From Pseudorhizobium tarimense (GTDB lineage: Bacteria > Pseudomonadota > Alphaproteobacteria > Rhizobiales > Rhizobiaceae), in NCBI RefSeq assembly GCF_022968135.1, contig NZ_JALJRA010000027.1, positions 1 through 50,751 of the forward strand: a stretch of 50,751 nt of DNA, read 5' to 3'. A program made the translations under genes and the position numbers. Under the pieces are notes generated by a model. That model was not told the origin of the DNA and made no database searches. It saw only the letters and a program-made list of their open reading frames with translations. Positions 41,399-50,304 of the stretch are shown here, in pieces (within the stretch, counting starts at the first letter, position 1; every line of letters starts with the position of its first letter).

Positions 41399-43234
41399 TC
41401 AACCGGCCATGCGCATGCCCTTGATCCCCTCATGCAGCCGATCCCCGCTGGCGGCGCCGCTGACGCGGAAGTTACGGATCAAAGTCAGCAGCTCTTCAGT
41501 GTCTACGGCCAGCGCTTCCGCCGATGCAGTGGTCTCTTCCGCCATGGCAGCGTTATGCTGCGTTGCGGCATCAAGTTGGTTGAGCGACGACGAAATTGAT
41601 CGAAGTGTCGTGTCTTGTTCAGAGGCAGAGTGCGAGATCTTGGTGACAATTTCGCTTGCGGCCTTCACCTGATCGGCAATACGCTTCAAGGCCTCACCGG
41701 CTTCGCCGACCAATAGAACACCGTTCTCCACCTGACCAGACGAGCGAGAGATCTGGTCCTTAATCTCCTTCGCTGCGGCGGCAGAGCGTTGTGCCAGTTC
41801 TCGTACTTCCTGAGCCACCACGGCAAAGCCCTTCCCAGACTCTCCGGCGCGTGCCGCCTCGACGCCTGCATTGAGCGCCAGGAGGTTGGTCTGGAAGGCA
41901 ATGTCGTCGATGACGCCGATGATCTTGGAGATCTCATCCGATGACCGCTCAATCCCGCTCATTGCTTCGATAGCCTGCGTCACTACGGCGTCGCTGCGGC
42001 TCGCTTCGGTGCTGACTGCCGTCACGCGCTCCGCGGCTTCGTGCGCGCCTTCGGCGGTCTGGCGGACGGCCACGGTAAGCTCATCCAGCGCCGCCGATGT
42101 TTCCTCCAGGTTCGCCGCCTGTCGTTCCGTTCGTTGCGACAATTCATTGGAAGCGCGGCGAATCTCTTCCTTCGAGCCACTGATGTCGATGCCCTTGGCG
42201 TTGACTCGGGCCATGGCAGCTTCGAGGTGCGAAAGCGCCTCATTGAAGTTGTCGCGCAACGCGGCATAACGGCTGCCGAGATCTCCGCAGCGGACGGTTA
42301 GGTCACCTTGGGCTAGGCGCTCCAGTGCGTCCCCAATAGTGGTGACGACGCGCTCCTGGAGGCGTGCTTCTTCCTGCTGCATTTTGGCACTCTTCTGGCG
42401 CTCCTGATCAAGCTCGCGCTGCTGGTGAACCTGCCGCTCAGCAAGAGCATGCCGCTCGCGGACTTTCTCCTGAAGAGCGGCCGTCGCTTTCGCCATCATA
42501 CCTACTTCATTGCTCATGTCAGTGTGCGGTAATGCACGGGACACGTCTTCATTGGCAACGGCCTCAAGCGCGGTGTGTACGGCGGCAAGCGGCTTCGTGA
42601 TGTTACGGATGACGGCATACGCGAGAGCGATGGTCGCCACGAATACGATCATGCCGGAGACGACAACCTCCATCACCGTATTATAGACCTTCGCCTCGAG
42701 GTCGTCGACGTACACGCCCGTCGCCACGACAACATCCCAAGGCTGGAAAAGCTTCGAATACACGGCCTTCTTGTAGACAGTGTCGCCAGGCATTCCAGGC
42801 TTCTCCCAGTGATACTCGGTGATGCCGCCGCCAGACTGAGCGTTCGCCACGATCTCCTCGCGGAAGAGCTTACCCATTTTGTCAGGCTGGCCCTTCTGAG
42901 AAGTCCCGACATTCTTTGAGTTGTAATGGATCGTCATGACGATGTCCTTCGTCATGCCAAAGATGTAGCCGGCAGGCTCGTATTTTATTGCAGCCACGGT
43001 GGCGTAGGCCTGTTTCTGCGCTTCCTGACGGCTCAAGGTGCCTGCCTTTTCAAGGTCGCTGTAGATCTGCATGATTGACAGCGCGGACTCCACCTGTGTC
43101 CTCAGCATGTCGTAGCGCTCGGCATAGATCGACGCCACGGAGGTGCGGATCTGATAATACGTCACGCCTCCAAACGCGATCATCAGGGCCATTACCAGGA
43201 TGAAGAGCTGACGGGATATCTTGAGGTTTTTCAT
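41399..43234 (-). CDS. Methyl-accepting chemotaxis protein with Cache sensor
   Basis: A 611-residue chemoreceptor. Membrane helix 1 is FILVMALMIAFGGVTYY (11-27), helix 2 VVVSGMIVFVATIALAYAVI (190-209). Between them is a single Cache domain (sCache_2 type), with YEPAGYIFGMTKDIVMTIHY and LFQPWDVVVATGVYVDDLEA. A HAMP segment follows (RNITKPL), then a second HAMP-like linker and the signalling domain, whose hairpin tip reads IIGVIDDIAFQTNLLALNAG then VEAARAGESGKGFAVVA. It senses small ligands, often carboxylates or amino acids, in the periplasm and signals to CheA. Its start lacks a strong ribosome binding site. Confidence 0.95.
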   Translation of the reverse strand: MKNLKISRQLFILVMALMIAFGGVTYYQIRTSVASIYAERYDMLRTQVESALSIMQIYSDLEKAGTLSRQEAQKQAYATVAAIKYEPAGYIFGMTKDIVMTIHYNSKNVGTSQKGQPDKMGKLFREEIVANAQSGGGITEYHWEKPGMPGDTVYKKAVYSKLFQPWDVVVATGVYVDDLEAKVYNTVMEVVVSGMIVFVATIALAYAVIRNITKPLAAVHTALEAVANEDVSRALPHTDMSNEVGMMAKATAALQEKVRERHALAERQVHQQRELDQERQKSAKMQQEEARLQERVVTTIGDALERLAQGDLTVRCGDLGSRYAALRDNFNEALSHLEAAMARVNAKGIDISGSKEEIRRASNELSQRTERQAANLEETSAALDELTVAVRQTAEGAHEAAERVTAVSTEASRSDAVVTQAIEAMSGIERSSDEISKIIGVIDDIAFQTNLLALNAGVEAARAGESGKGFAVVAQEVRELAQRSAAAAKEIKDQISRSSGQVENGVLLVGEAGEALKRIADQVKAASEIVTKISHSASEQDTTLRSISSSLNQLDAATQHNAAMAEETTASAEALAVDTEELLTLIRNFRVSGAASGDRLHEGIKGMRMAG

Positions 43235-43652
43235 TTTGAGCTCGCACAGGCACGCGTACCGCGGTGTACGGTTCTCGATGCCTACCTTGAAAGGTGGGAG
43301 GGAACGCGTCCTGCGTTTGAAGCGTGCTTCACCGCACTAGGCCGCACCGTCGACGCAAAGCCTAAATATTGATTTAACACTAGGCAAATTCCCATGGCAG
43401 GGCACTTCATCTGCCATCAAACTTGAGCGGACGGCGCTGCAATAAGCCTTCGTAGTCGTAATCGGTTGCGCCTGATGGTGAAACAGACGGTGGGTGGGAA
43501 GCGTTGCCTACGTGCCATGTCTCCTCGGGCTCCCTGAGCAGCTATAGCTGCATCGTATGGCGCCCAAGGAAAACCTTATTAGCAATAACGCCAATTTACC
43601 CTAGTGGTGGTCTCCGGGAGAGGCCTGAGCAACGGAGGAGGATTGGCAGGCA
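43235..43652. other. Intergenic, no gene recognised
   Basis: This 418-bp stretch upstream of the chemoreceptor gene has stops in all frames. An AT-rich patch at 43365-43395 and another near 43570-43600 could hold promoters. No repeats of note. Confidence 0.4.
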
Positions 43653-43800
43653 ATGCGGTTGGATCCTTCGATGCAGCAGTCGCTCGCGGAACTGGGCGAG
43701 GTCGACCTCATCGCTCTGGGCACGGGTGCAGCAGGACTGGCCGCCGCCTTGAAGCCCTTCTCTCACAGTGTAGCTCCGTCTGAATTTGTGCAGATCCTCG
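43653..43800 (+). pseudogene. N-terminal scrap of a FAD-dependent oxidoreductase
   Basis: The frame starting MRLDPSMQQSLAELGEVDLI contains ALGTGAAGLAAAL, the GxGxxG dinucleotide-binding loop at the start of flavin-dependent dehydrogenases (fumarate reductase/ketosteroid dehydrogenase type, normally VVGSGAAGLxAA). After this the sequence is unrelated. A scrap from a deleted gene is the simplest reading; a chance match is possible. Confidence 0.35.
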
Positions 43801-43972
43801 CCGTGGCCTTACTTCCACACATCGCACCGGCGTATGAATCTGTGGCGCTACGCCTGATGAGGGGGTTCCCCAGCGACGGCAATTGTGCACATTTGGATAC
43901 CGTGAGCCGGGAGTACGCCATTAACTGCCACGGCACATCCGAGATATCTGCATGCAGAGGAACCATTACCTC

Positions 43973-45031
43973 ATGAAGCTTCTTGTTCTCCCAGGCGACG
44001 GTATCGGCCCAGAGATTGTCTTTTCTGCTGTTGCCGTTCTGGACGCGGTTGGTCGTCGTCACGGCCTGTATTTCTCCTATACCAAAGAAGAAATTGGATT
44101 GGCCGCCTTGGAGAAGTCCGGCAGCACGCTGCCTGACGGCATCCTGGAGAAAGCCCGGAGCATGGACGGCACGATATTAGGGCCGATCTCACACCTTAGC
44201 TATCCACCACGTGACAAGGGCGGGATTAATGTTTCTGCGGCGTTTCGCAAAGGTCTCGATCTTTTTGCCAACATCCGCCCGGCTCGCACCCGAGACGGCG
44301 TATTGCACCGTGGCACCGAGATGGACCTCGTGATTATGCGAGAAAACACCGAGGGCATGTATCCCGATCGCAATATGTTTGCCGGGACGGGAGAGTTCAT
44401 GCCGACGGAGGACGTCGCAATTTCAATGCGCAAGGTGACGGCCCAAGCGATCGAGCGCATCGCTCGAGTATCTTTCGACCTTGCGCGCGTTCGCCGCAGA
44501 AAGGTGACGGCAGTGCACAAGGCGAACGCGTTCGTGCTAACGGACGGATTGTTTCTGCGGGAAGTTCGAAAGGTCGCTGCCGCCTACCCGGACGTTGTTC
44601 TAGAGGAAGTTCTGGTCGATGCGATGGCAGCGTTACTCGTGCGTGACGCGAGCCGCTACGACGTGATCTGCACCACCAACTTCTATGGGGACACCCTGTC
44701 TGACCTGGCATCAGAACTCTCGGGCAGCCTCGGATTGGCCGGTTCTCTCAATGCGGGCAACCACCATGCTGCCGCGCAAGCGCAGCATGGATCGGCACCT
44801 GACATCGCCGGTATGGACAAGGCGAACCCGACCTCGATGATTCTATCGACTGCCATGCTCCTGCGCTGGCACGGTGAGCGCAGCGGTGATACACGCTATG
44901 TGCAAAGTGCCGCCACCATTGAGGCCGTCATAGATCGCATTATCAGCGAGGTATCTACCTGCACCGGCGATCTTGGCGGCCCCCTTGGCACCCGTCAGTT
45001 TACCCAGAACGTAGTTGACGCTTTATGTTGA
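43973..45031 (+). CDS. Isopropylmalate/tartrate dehydrogenase-like decarboxylating enzyme
   Basis: A 352-residue member of the isocitrate/isopropylmalate dehydrogenase family, oxidising a 2-hydroxy-acid at C2 and usually decarboxylating it. LLVLPGDGIGPEIVFSAVAV, the substrate loop MRENTEGMYPDR, the catalytic lysine in VHKANAFVLTDGLF and the metal aspartates in YDVICTTNFYGDTLSDLASE are present. The nucleotide site at GSAPDIAGMDKANPTSM departs a little from leuB (GSAPDIAGKGIANP). It is not beside leu genes and is probably catabolic. ATG 43973 was chosen because the family begins there (MKLLVLPGDG). Confidence 0.88.
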   Translation: MKLLVLPGDGIGPEIVFSAVAVLDAVGRRHGLYFSYTKEEIGLAALEKSGSTLPDGILEKARSMDGTILGPISHLSYPPRDKGGINVSAAFRKGLDLFANIRPARTRDGVLHRGTEMDLVIMRENTEGMYPDRNMFAGTGEFMPTEDVAISMRKVTAQAIERIARVSFDLARVRRRKVTAVHKANAFVLTDGLFLREVRKVAAAYPDVVLEEVLVDAMAALLVRDASRYDVICTTNFYGDTLSDLASELSGSLGLAGSLNAGNHHAAAQAQHGSAPDIAGMDKANPTSMILSTAMLLRWHGERSGDTRYVQSAATIEAVIDRIISEVSTCTGDLGGPLGTRQFTQNVVDALC

Positions 45032-45062
45032 AAGTGCATGAGACCGCTCTCATGCACTTTCA
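45029..45062 (+). terminator. Perfect 15-bp inverted repeat at the stop codon
   Basis: TGAAAGTGCATGAGA (45029-45043) and its exact complement (45048-45062) flank a CCGC loop. The left arm begins with the stop codon of the dehydrogenase gene. No U-run follows, so termination would be weak; mRNA protection is an alternative. Confidence 0.6.
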
Positions 45063-45092
45063 TTGAACGCGCACGGGCACGCTGCGTTCTGA

Positions 45093-45586
45093 TCAGCCGC
45101 CGGGATAGACGGCTTTGTCCGCGATAAAAATCCCATCCTCATCGGCATAGAGATAGTCGCCCGTACGGAAGGTGACATGGCCGAACTGCAGGGTAGCGTT
45201 CAGTTGTCCATGGCCTGTCTTGCCGCTCTTTTTGGGCGCCCGACCGAGTGCGATGACGCAGAAATCCAAGCCACCGAGCTCAATGCTGTCTCGATAGCTC
45301 CGTTGATCACGACGCCGTGCCAGCCGTTCCTGCGACCAAGTTCCGCGATGACGTCGCCGACAAGCGCGCAACGCAACGAAGCGCACCCATCGACCACCAT
45401 CACCTTGCCGGCCCCATCGAGTTACAGCGTCTGCTTCAGCAGCTTGTTGTCTTCGAAGGTTCTCAGGGTTACAACCTAGCCGTGAAAGCCCCGGCGCTTG
45501 CCGAAAATCTTCCATTGGATTTCGCAGAACCTGACGTCGTCATCGTTGCTGTCGACCAGATCCGCCGTCTTGATGATTTGCGTCAT
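45093..45586 (-). pseudogene. RraA-family (HMG/CHA aldolase-like) pseudogene
   Basis: The minus strand from ATG 45586 reads MTQIIKTADLVDSNDDDVRF and so on, clearly an RraA/HMG aldolase family protein, but it has in-frame stops TAG at 45476-45478 (codon 37) and TAA at 45422-45424 (codon 55). The best conserved part, KVMVVDGCASLRCALVGDVI followed by AELGRRNGWHGVVINGAI, is intact. Near 45292 a one-base loss shifts the frame; RDSIELGG and YLYADEDGIFIADKAVYPGG continue in another frame to 45093. Three lesions make it non-functional. Intact relatives either bind RNase E or act as oxaloacetate/hydroxyacid aldolases. It overlaps the end of the dehydrogenase pseudogene. Confidence 0.85.
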
Positions 45587-46558
45587 CAAATTTTCTCCGT
45601 TTTCGGCCCCGCCAGCACCCGAACGGGTGCACCTGCACGCCACGCTTTAATATTTTCGACGGTATCCCGATAGAAGGCGGCATACGCGCCCTCTGTGACG
45701 TAGCCAAGATGCGGAGTAAGCACCGTGTTTGGTGCCCGTCGCAGCGGATGGTCCCCCGGGAGCGGCTCCTTATCGTAGACATCAAGACCCGCCTTGATGC
45801 GCCCCTGCGCCAGCGCCGCGACAAGCGCGCTTTCATCGATGAGCGGACCTCGTGATGTGTTGATCAGCAAGGCGCCCGGCTTCATCAGTGCAATTTCATC
45901 GGCCGACACCGTGTTTCGGCTGCGGTCACTAAGGATAAGGTGGAGCGAAACAACATCTGCCTGAGAAAACAGTGTCTCCTTATCGACACGTCGTACTCCG
46001 ACTTCGCGCGCTCTTTCATCTCAGATTCTGGCTCCAGGCGATTACGTCCATTCCGAAGGCCTTGCCGATCGGAGCCATCCGGGCCCCCAGCTTCCCGAGG
46101 CCCACCAGTCCAAGCGTCTTGCCACCGAGGATCGTGCCGACCGAGTTCTGCCAGCCGCCCTGGCGGATCCGTGCATCTTCCTCCGGAATGGAACGGGCAA
46201 GCGACAGGATCAGCCCCCAGGCAATCTCAGGAGTGGCATGGACGGATTCGCCAGCGAAGGTATGGCAAACCGTTACGCCCTGGGCGACCGCCGCCTCCAA
46301 GTCGATGTTTCTTACGCGTGCGCCCGTGACGACAACGAGCTTAAGACGCGGCAGGCGAGCAATCAGGGTCGCGGGCAGCGGCATGCGCTCGCGCATCAGG
46401 CAGAGCACGTCAAACTCAGCCAGTTCTTCGGCGGCCTTGTCCTCTGTTGAGAGATTCTCACCGAAACGGACGATGTCGCAATCTGGATCCAACGATGTCC
46501 AATCGGCCAGCGAGAGCGCCACATCCTGATAGTCGTCCAGTATTGCGATCCGCAGCAT
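45586..46558 (-). pseudogene. D-2-hydroxyacid dehydrogenase, frameshifted
   Basis: One gene in two frames. The first (46558 to 46016) gives 180 residues with the NAD loop LGLVGLGKLGARMAPIGKAF and ends at TGA right after IAWSQNLR. A shifted frame continues with DERAREVGVRRVDKETLFSQ, then LLINTSRGPLIDESALVAAL (catalytic arginine), the glutamate in YDKEPLPGDH and the histidine in LTPHLGYVTEG, to 45586. One base gained or two lost near 46017 explains it. Everything else looks sound, so the lesion is recent or a sequencing error. It begins 5 nt after the Ldh-family gene. Confidence 0.85.
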
Positions 46559-46563
46559 GGGTC

Positions 46564-47649
46564 TCAATCCTTTCGTAGGGTGTCGAGGTCAGGATCGACG
46601 CCCGCAAGCTTTGCCTGTTCGCGGAGCATTGCGAGATCATCGTCGCTGAGCGGTATGCCATCTTTCAGTTGCGCCGCCATGCGGGCAGCTTCCGGTTCAC
46701 CCGGCATCTGGATGGGCTGCGCTTCATCGACGCGAGGGCATGCTTTCGCCCGAGCGACGAGATCGTCCATTCGTTCGCCATAGGACGTGCGGTCGAGAAA
46801 GAGGTCGGGTTTGAAGGCAATGATGCTGTGGCCGACATTTTGCGGCTTGTCGAGATCACGATATTGATCACCGACCAATCCGCCATAGGCCGAACCGCTC
46901 ATGACGCCTGTGATCACTTCCATCATCAGCGATAGACCGGAGCCCTTGGGGCCCCCAAGCGGCAGGACAAGACCCTCATAGGCGCGGCGCGCATCGGTCG
47001 TTTCGCAGCCATGTGCATCAAGCGCCCATCCTGCAGGGATGGGTTCGCCCTTCTGCGCGGCGCGACGTATCTTTCCACGCGCGACCACCGATGTGGCCAT
47101 GTCGAGGATGATTGATGGCGATCCCTCTCCACCCGGTGCCCCAAAGGCGAAAGGGCTTGTTCCGAGAAACGGGGTCCTGCCACCCCAAACCGGCATACTC
47201 GGCGACGCATTGGTGAAGACAAAGGCGGCAAAGCCTGCTTCGACCGCCTGTAGAAGGTAAGCGGCCGCCATACCGAAATGCGTACTGTTGTAGACCGATG
47301 CGATCCCTATTCCGTATTGCGCAGCCGAAACAATCGCCTCGCGCGTGGCGCGGCGCATGACGAGGAACCCCAGACCATTGTCGCCGTCCACGTGAACGGC
47401 AGCCGGCATCGGTCGCGCAATCCGTATCTGCGGGGCCGCTGTCACAACACCACGCCGAATGCGTTCAACGTAGATCGGCAAACGTGCAATTCCATGAGTG
47501 CTCACGCCCCTAAGATCGGCGAGGACCAGGTCTTGTGCGACAAACGCGGCATCCGTCCTCGGCACGCCAACGGCCGCGAAAATCCGGCCAACTGCAGTTC
47601 TCAACTGGATCGCGTCGACGCGGAGCTTCATCATCTGCGGTTCAGCCAT
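46564..47649 (-). CDS. Ldh-family (malate/L-lactate/ureidoglycolate type) oxidoreductase
   Basis: A 361-residue NAD(P)-dependent dehydrogenase of the type II malate/lactate (AllD, YlbC, ComC) family, with a fold distinct from the usual Rossmann enzymes. LRGVSTHGIARLPIYVERI holds the catalytic histidine and RxxxY pattern. YNSTHFGMAAAYLLQAVEAG and LVLPLGGPKGSGLSLMMEVI are also family hallmarks. ATG 47649 has GGGGGAAG eight bases upstream. Its neighbours (2-hydroxyacid dehydrogenase and RraA-like aldolase relics) suggest a hydroxy-dicarboxylate or sugar-acid pathway. Confidence 0.92.
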   Translation of the reverse strand: MAEPQMMKLRVDAIQLRTAVGRIFAAVGVPRTDAAFVAQDLVLADLRGVSTHGIARLPIYVERIRRGVVTAAPQIRIARPMPAAVHVDGDNGLGFLVMRRATREAIVSAAQYGIGIASVYNSTHFGMAAAYLLQAVEAGFAAFVFTNASPSMPVWGGRTPFLGTSPFAFGAPGGEGSPSIILDMATSVVARGKIRRAAQKGEPIPAGWALDAHGCETTDARRAYEGLVLPLGGPKGSGLSLMMEVITGVMSGSAYGGLVGDQYRDLDKPQNVGHSIIAFKPDLFLDRTSYGERMDDLVARAKACPRVDEAQPIQMPGEPEAARMAAQLKDGIPLSDDDLAMLREQAKLAGVDPDLDTLRKD

Positions 47650-47706
47650 CAATGCGTCTTCCCCCAGCACACCCTAAGGTCCAACTTAGCACCAAAGCCG
47701 AGCGAT

Positions 47707-47720
47707 GTATACTATTGTAT
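47707..47720. promoter_or_regulatory. Candidate operator between LysR gene and Ldh gene
   Basis: GTATAC (47707-47712) followed by TATT and GTAT gives an ATAC-TATT-GTAT dyad (47709-47720) in an AT-rich pocket 58 bp before the Ldh gene start. The shape is like sites of FCD-type GntR regulators (TTGTATACAA type). The GntR gene at 49359 could act here, or the LysR protein. Confidence 0.3.
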
Positions 47721-47748
47721 CCAGACCCCGGCGAGTGTGGTTGAGTCG

Positions 47749-48660
47749 TCAAAGCTGCGGATGATATGTTTTGCGAGCAAGGTCCAGGAAGGCACGAATA
47801 GGTGCGGAAAGCGGACTCGCCGGGCGGCGCACCGTCAAAAGGCTTCGGCGTGTCCAGGCATCCGAAAGCCTGGCGCTGAGGACATCGGTCCCGGCTAGAA
47901 GATGCAGGCTTGTCGACCGCAGGAAGCCGATACCGAAGCCGGCCTCGACCATACGCACGAGCGAGGGAAACGTTTCGACATTGACGCGCTCGCCGAGTGC
48001 ACGCCCACTTTCCGCCGCGGCTGCGCTGAGGAGGCGGTCAAGTGCACCTGAGTGATGGATTCCGACCACCTCGTGTTCCACGACCTCATCAAACCGTACC
48101 TCCTGGCCGGACTGGAGGCGCGGCGCCAAGATATGATCCGGCGAACAAAGCACCATCACGTTGTCGTCTTCAAAGACCTCGGTGGAATAACGGGAGAAGT
48201 CGTAGTTATCGGCCACGATCGCAACATCGGCCCGCCCGTCGTCCATGGCGGCCAGCGCCAGCGAAGCTGTCATTTCCTGTATATCAAGGCCGATGCGAGG
48301 GTGCGCGGAGGCGTATTCGGCCAGCAATTCCGGAAGCCTGCCGGAGAGTGCGGAACTCGTACAGGCGAGGCGTAGGCCACCGCTTTCGCCAGTCGAGAAG
48401 TCGACGAGCCGCGTGTTGAGATCGGCGATCTGGCGCAGGATCTCACGGCAGCCAGCAACATACACTTCACCCGCAGGCGTCAGTTGCGCACCCTGCATGG
48501 ATCGGTCGAAAAGGGCAACGCCAAGACGACTCTCCAGATCACTGATCCGCCGGCTCACCGCAGAGGTCGCAATATTCTCACGCTCCGACGCGCGCCCGAT
48601 CGATCCGTATTGGGAGATCGCCACCACGAGGCGCGCTGTTAGTGGATCGAAGAGCTGCAT
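47749..48660 (-). CDS. LysR family transcriptional regulator
   Basis: A 303-residue LysR-type protein. The helix-turn-helix is at residues 5-60, with ASERENIATSAVSRRISDLE then RLGVALFDRSMQGAQLTPAG. The effector domain follows (GGLRLACTSSALSGRLPELL). GGAGCAGCA before the ATG is a good ribosome binding site. It lies in line with, and 99 bp upstream of, the Ldh-family gene, so it probably regulates the hydroxyacid cluster. Confidence 0.94.
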   Translation of the reverse strand: MQLFDPLTARLVVAISQYGSIGRASERENIATSAVSRRISDLESRLGVALFDRSMQGAQLTPAGEVYVAGCREILRQIADLNTRLVDFSTGESGGLRLACTSSALSGRLPELLAEYASAHPRIGLDIQEMTASLALAAMDDGRADVAIVADNYDFSRYSTEVFEDDNVMVLCSPDHILAPRLQSGQEVRFDEVVEHEVVGIHHSGALDRLLSAAAAESGRALGERVNVETFPSLVRMVEAGFGIGFLRSTSLHLLAGTDVLSARLSDAWTRRSLLTVRRPASPLSAPIRAFLDLARKTYHPQL

Positions 48661-48859
48661 TGCTGCTCCTTTTCGGCTCCAGAGGCTGAGGACCAGGCAA
48701 GGCGCGCTCGCCCACCGGATCTGAAATGCCTAGATCGCGGCGGATCAGCCGAAGCGCTACGCCGCTGCAACCCATCTCGCGGTATGTGTTGAAACGCTGC
48801 ACGTGGCAGAAGTAGCGGTGCAAGGCGTCGACTGACTTTCCTAGAAGAACGGTTTGCAT
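48578..48859 (-). CDS. Possible small protein overlapping the LysR gene start
   Basis: A 93-residue frame from ATG 48859 (GGAGAG upstream), opening MQTVLLGKSVDALHRYFCHV, then QRFNTYREMGCSGVALRLIR. The first 60 residues have good codon use and protein-like composition; the last 28 overlap the LysR gene in another frame and are less convincing. It could be a real gene with translational coupling to the regulator, or a chance frame in the leader. No family recognised. Confidence 0.35.
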   Translation of the reverse strand: MQTVLLGKSVDALHRYFCHVQRFNTYREMGCSGVALRLIRRDLGISDPVGERALPGPQPLEPKRSSNAALRSTNSAPRGGDLPIRIDRARVGA

Positions 48860-49358
48860 TGGACTCTCCAGCAATTTTCTCAGCTTCGAACACCAATCTA
48901 TGGTCCTTCTGTTGCACTGCGATAGCGACGGTTGGCGAGGAGGGCATCGCCGTTGGGCAATAGCATCATTGCTGTTCACTGCAACCGTCTTTGCCACACC
49001 TAGCCAAACGGGCAGGATCAGCGGCGCTGATATGACAATGATCATCATTGTGCAGAGATGATGCGAGGATTCGAAGGCGTGGACGGGACAAGAACGGTAC
49101 AGGACAAGATGGCGATCCCGCCTTCGCAATTCCGTGACGGCACCAGGCTAAACCCTGTTCGCACGCTCAGCGTGGCAAGGCTGGTTTCGCTCAGGACGTC
49201 CCAGGTGCCATGTGGGACACGTCAGAAAACTGCGAGATCGTGCACTTTCCACGGAACTATCTCTCGGCACTTGGAGCATCTTGACGGCTCCTGCAGAGCC
49301 GAAAAGTGGACAATCCGCCATGCCTGCTGTAGCCGGATGACAGAGGAGACATCAAACC
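48860..49358. promoter_or_regulatory. Divergent region with 17-bp near-palindrome
   Basis: About 500 bp between the LysR side (minus) and the GntR gene (plus), without a convincing gene. ACAATGAT (49035-49042), C, ATCATTGT (49044-49051) is a perfect 8-1-8 dyad in an AT-rich pocket, well suited as an operator for one of the two flanking regulators. Confidence 0.5.
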
Positions 49359-50018
49359 ATGACTCGGTCGAAAGATCTGCTTTCGAAAACCCGTGGCCAG
49401 AGCGCCTATCAAGCGATCCTCGCGGCAATCCGCGACGGCATCTATCAGCCGGGCGATCCGCTGCGCGAAGAGGAAGTCGCATCCCGTCTCGGCGTCAGCC
49501 GAACGCCTGTGCGGGAGGCGCTTGGGAGGCTTCAGGAGAAGGGCCTCTTGGAAGCAGCGCCAGGCCGTGGCGTTGCCGTCTCGATCTTGTCAATGCAGCA
49601 AATCTTCGAACTTTACGCCATGCGCGAAGAGCTTGAGGGCGTGGTCGCACGCTATGCCGCTCGTTACGCCACAGACGCCGAGATTGGCAATCTGGAAGGG
49701 ATCAATCAGAAGTTCGCCGCGGCATCTGCTGATCCGAAACTCGCGGCACAATTGAACCGGCAGTTTCACGCTCGTCTCTATGACGCGGCGCGAAATCGTT
49801 ATCTCCGGCAAGCCGTGGAAGACCTGCAAGAAACGATTGCCCTGCTCCCAGACACTACATTCATCCAGGAAGGACGCACGGCAACGGCAACAGAGGAGCA
49901 CGTTGCCATCCTCTCCGCCCTTCGCAACCATGATCCGATCGCGGCGGAGCGGGCGGCAATTGGCCATATCAAAACAGCCCTTGAAGTGCGCCTTGCCATC
50001 AGCAAAATGCCAGAGTGA
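49359..50018 (+). CDS. GntR family transcriptional regulator (FCD type)
   Basis: A 219-residue FadR-subfamily regulator. The winged helix-turn-helix has EEEVASRLGVSRTPVREALG then RLQEKGLLEAAPGRGVAV. The FCD domain shows LYAMREELEGVVARYAA and metal-ligand candidates in LNRQFHARLYDAARN and EEHVAILSALRNHD. AGAGGAG precedes the ATG. FCD regulators usually respond to carboxylic acids, in keeping with the hydroxyacid enzymes to its left. Confidence 0.93.
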   Translation: MTRSKDLLSKTRGQSAYQAILAAIRDGIYQPGDPLREEEVASRLGVSRTPVREALGRLQEKGLLEAAPGRGVAVSILSMQQIFELYAMREELEGVVARYAARYATDAEIGNLEGINQKFAAASADPKLAAQLNRQFHARLYDAARNRYLRQAVEDLQETIALLPDTTFIQEGRTATATEEHVAILSALRNHDPIAAERAAIGHIKTALEVRLAISKMPE

Positions 50019-50250
50019 ACACATCCCCGTGTACCGCCTTCGCCCAGCGGGGCGATTGCAGTTTGCGGGTTACCTGCAGCTATTGCGTCGAGACGCAATC
50101 GAGATGAATGGTGATCCGAGAGCCGCCCCTCGCCGCACCCATTGCTCGCGTGGGCGGCCCAAGTTCATCAAACCAACCAAACCGGTAGGCGACGGCGCTC
50201 GAATGCGATGATCTTCGGCATTCACGACCTGGTTATCGCTCAGCGACCAG

Positions 50251-50289
50251 AAAAAAGTCACGGTCGCCGCCGGCGCAGTCGCCGGCGGC
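50251..50289 (-). terminator. Terminator of acnA
   Basis: On the minus strand, GCCGCCGGC (50289-50281) and GCCGGCGGC (50274-50266) form a 9-bp stem with a six-base loop, and a run of six T follows at 50256-50251 after nine bases. It begins 15 nt after the acnA stop codon. Confidence 0.75.
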
Positions 50290-50304
50290 ATAGAGATTGT
50301 CCTT

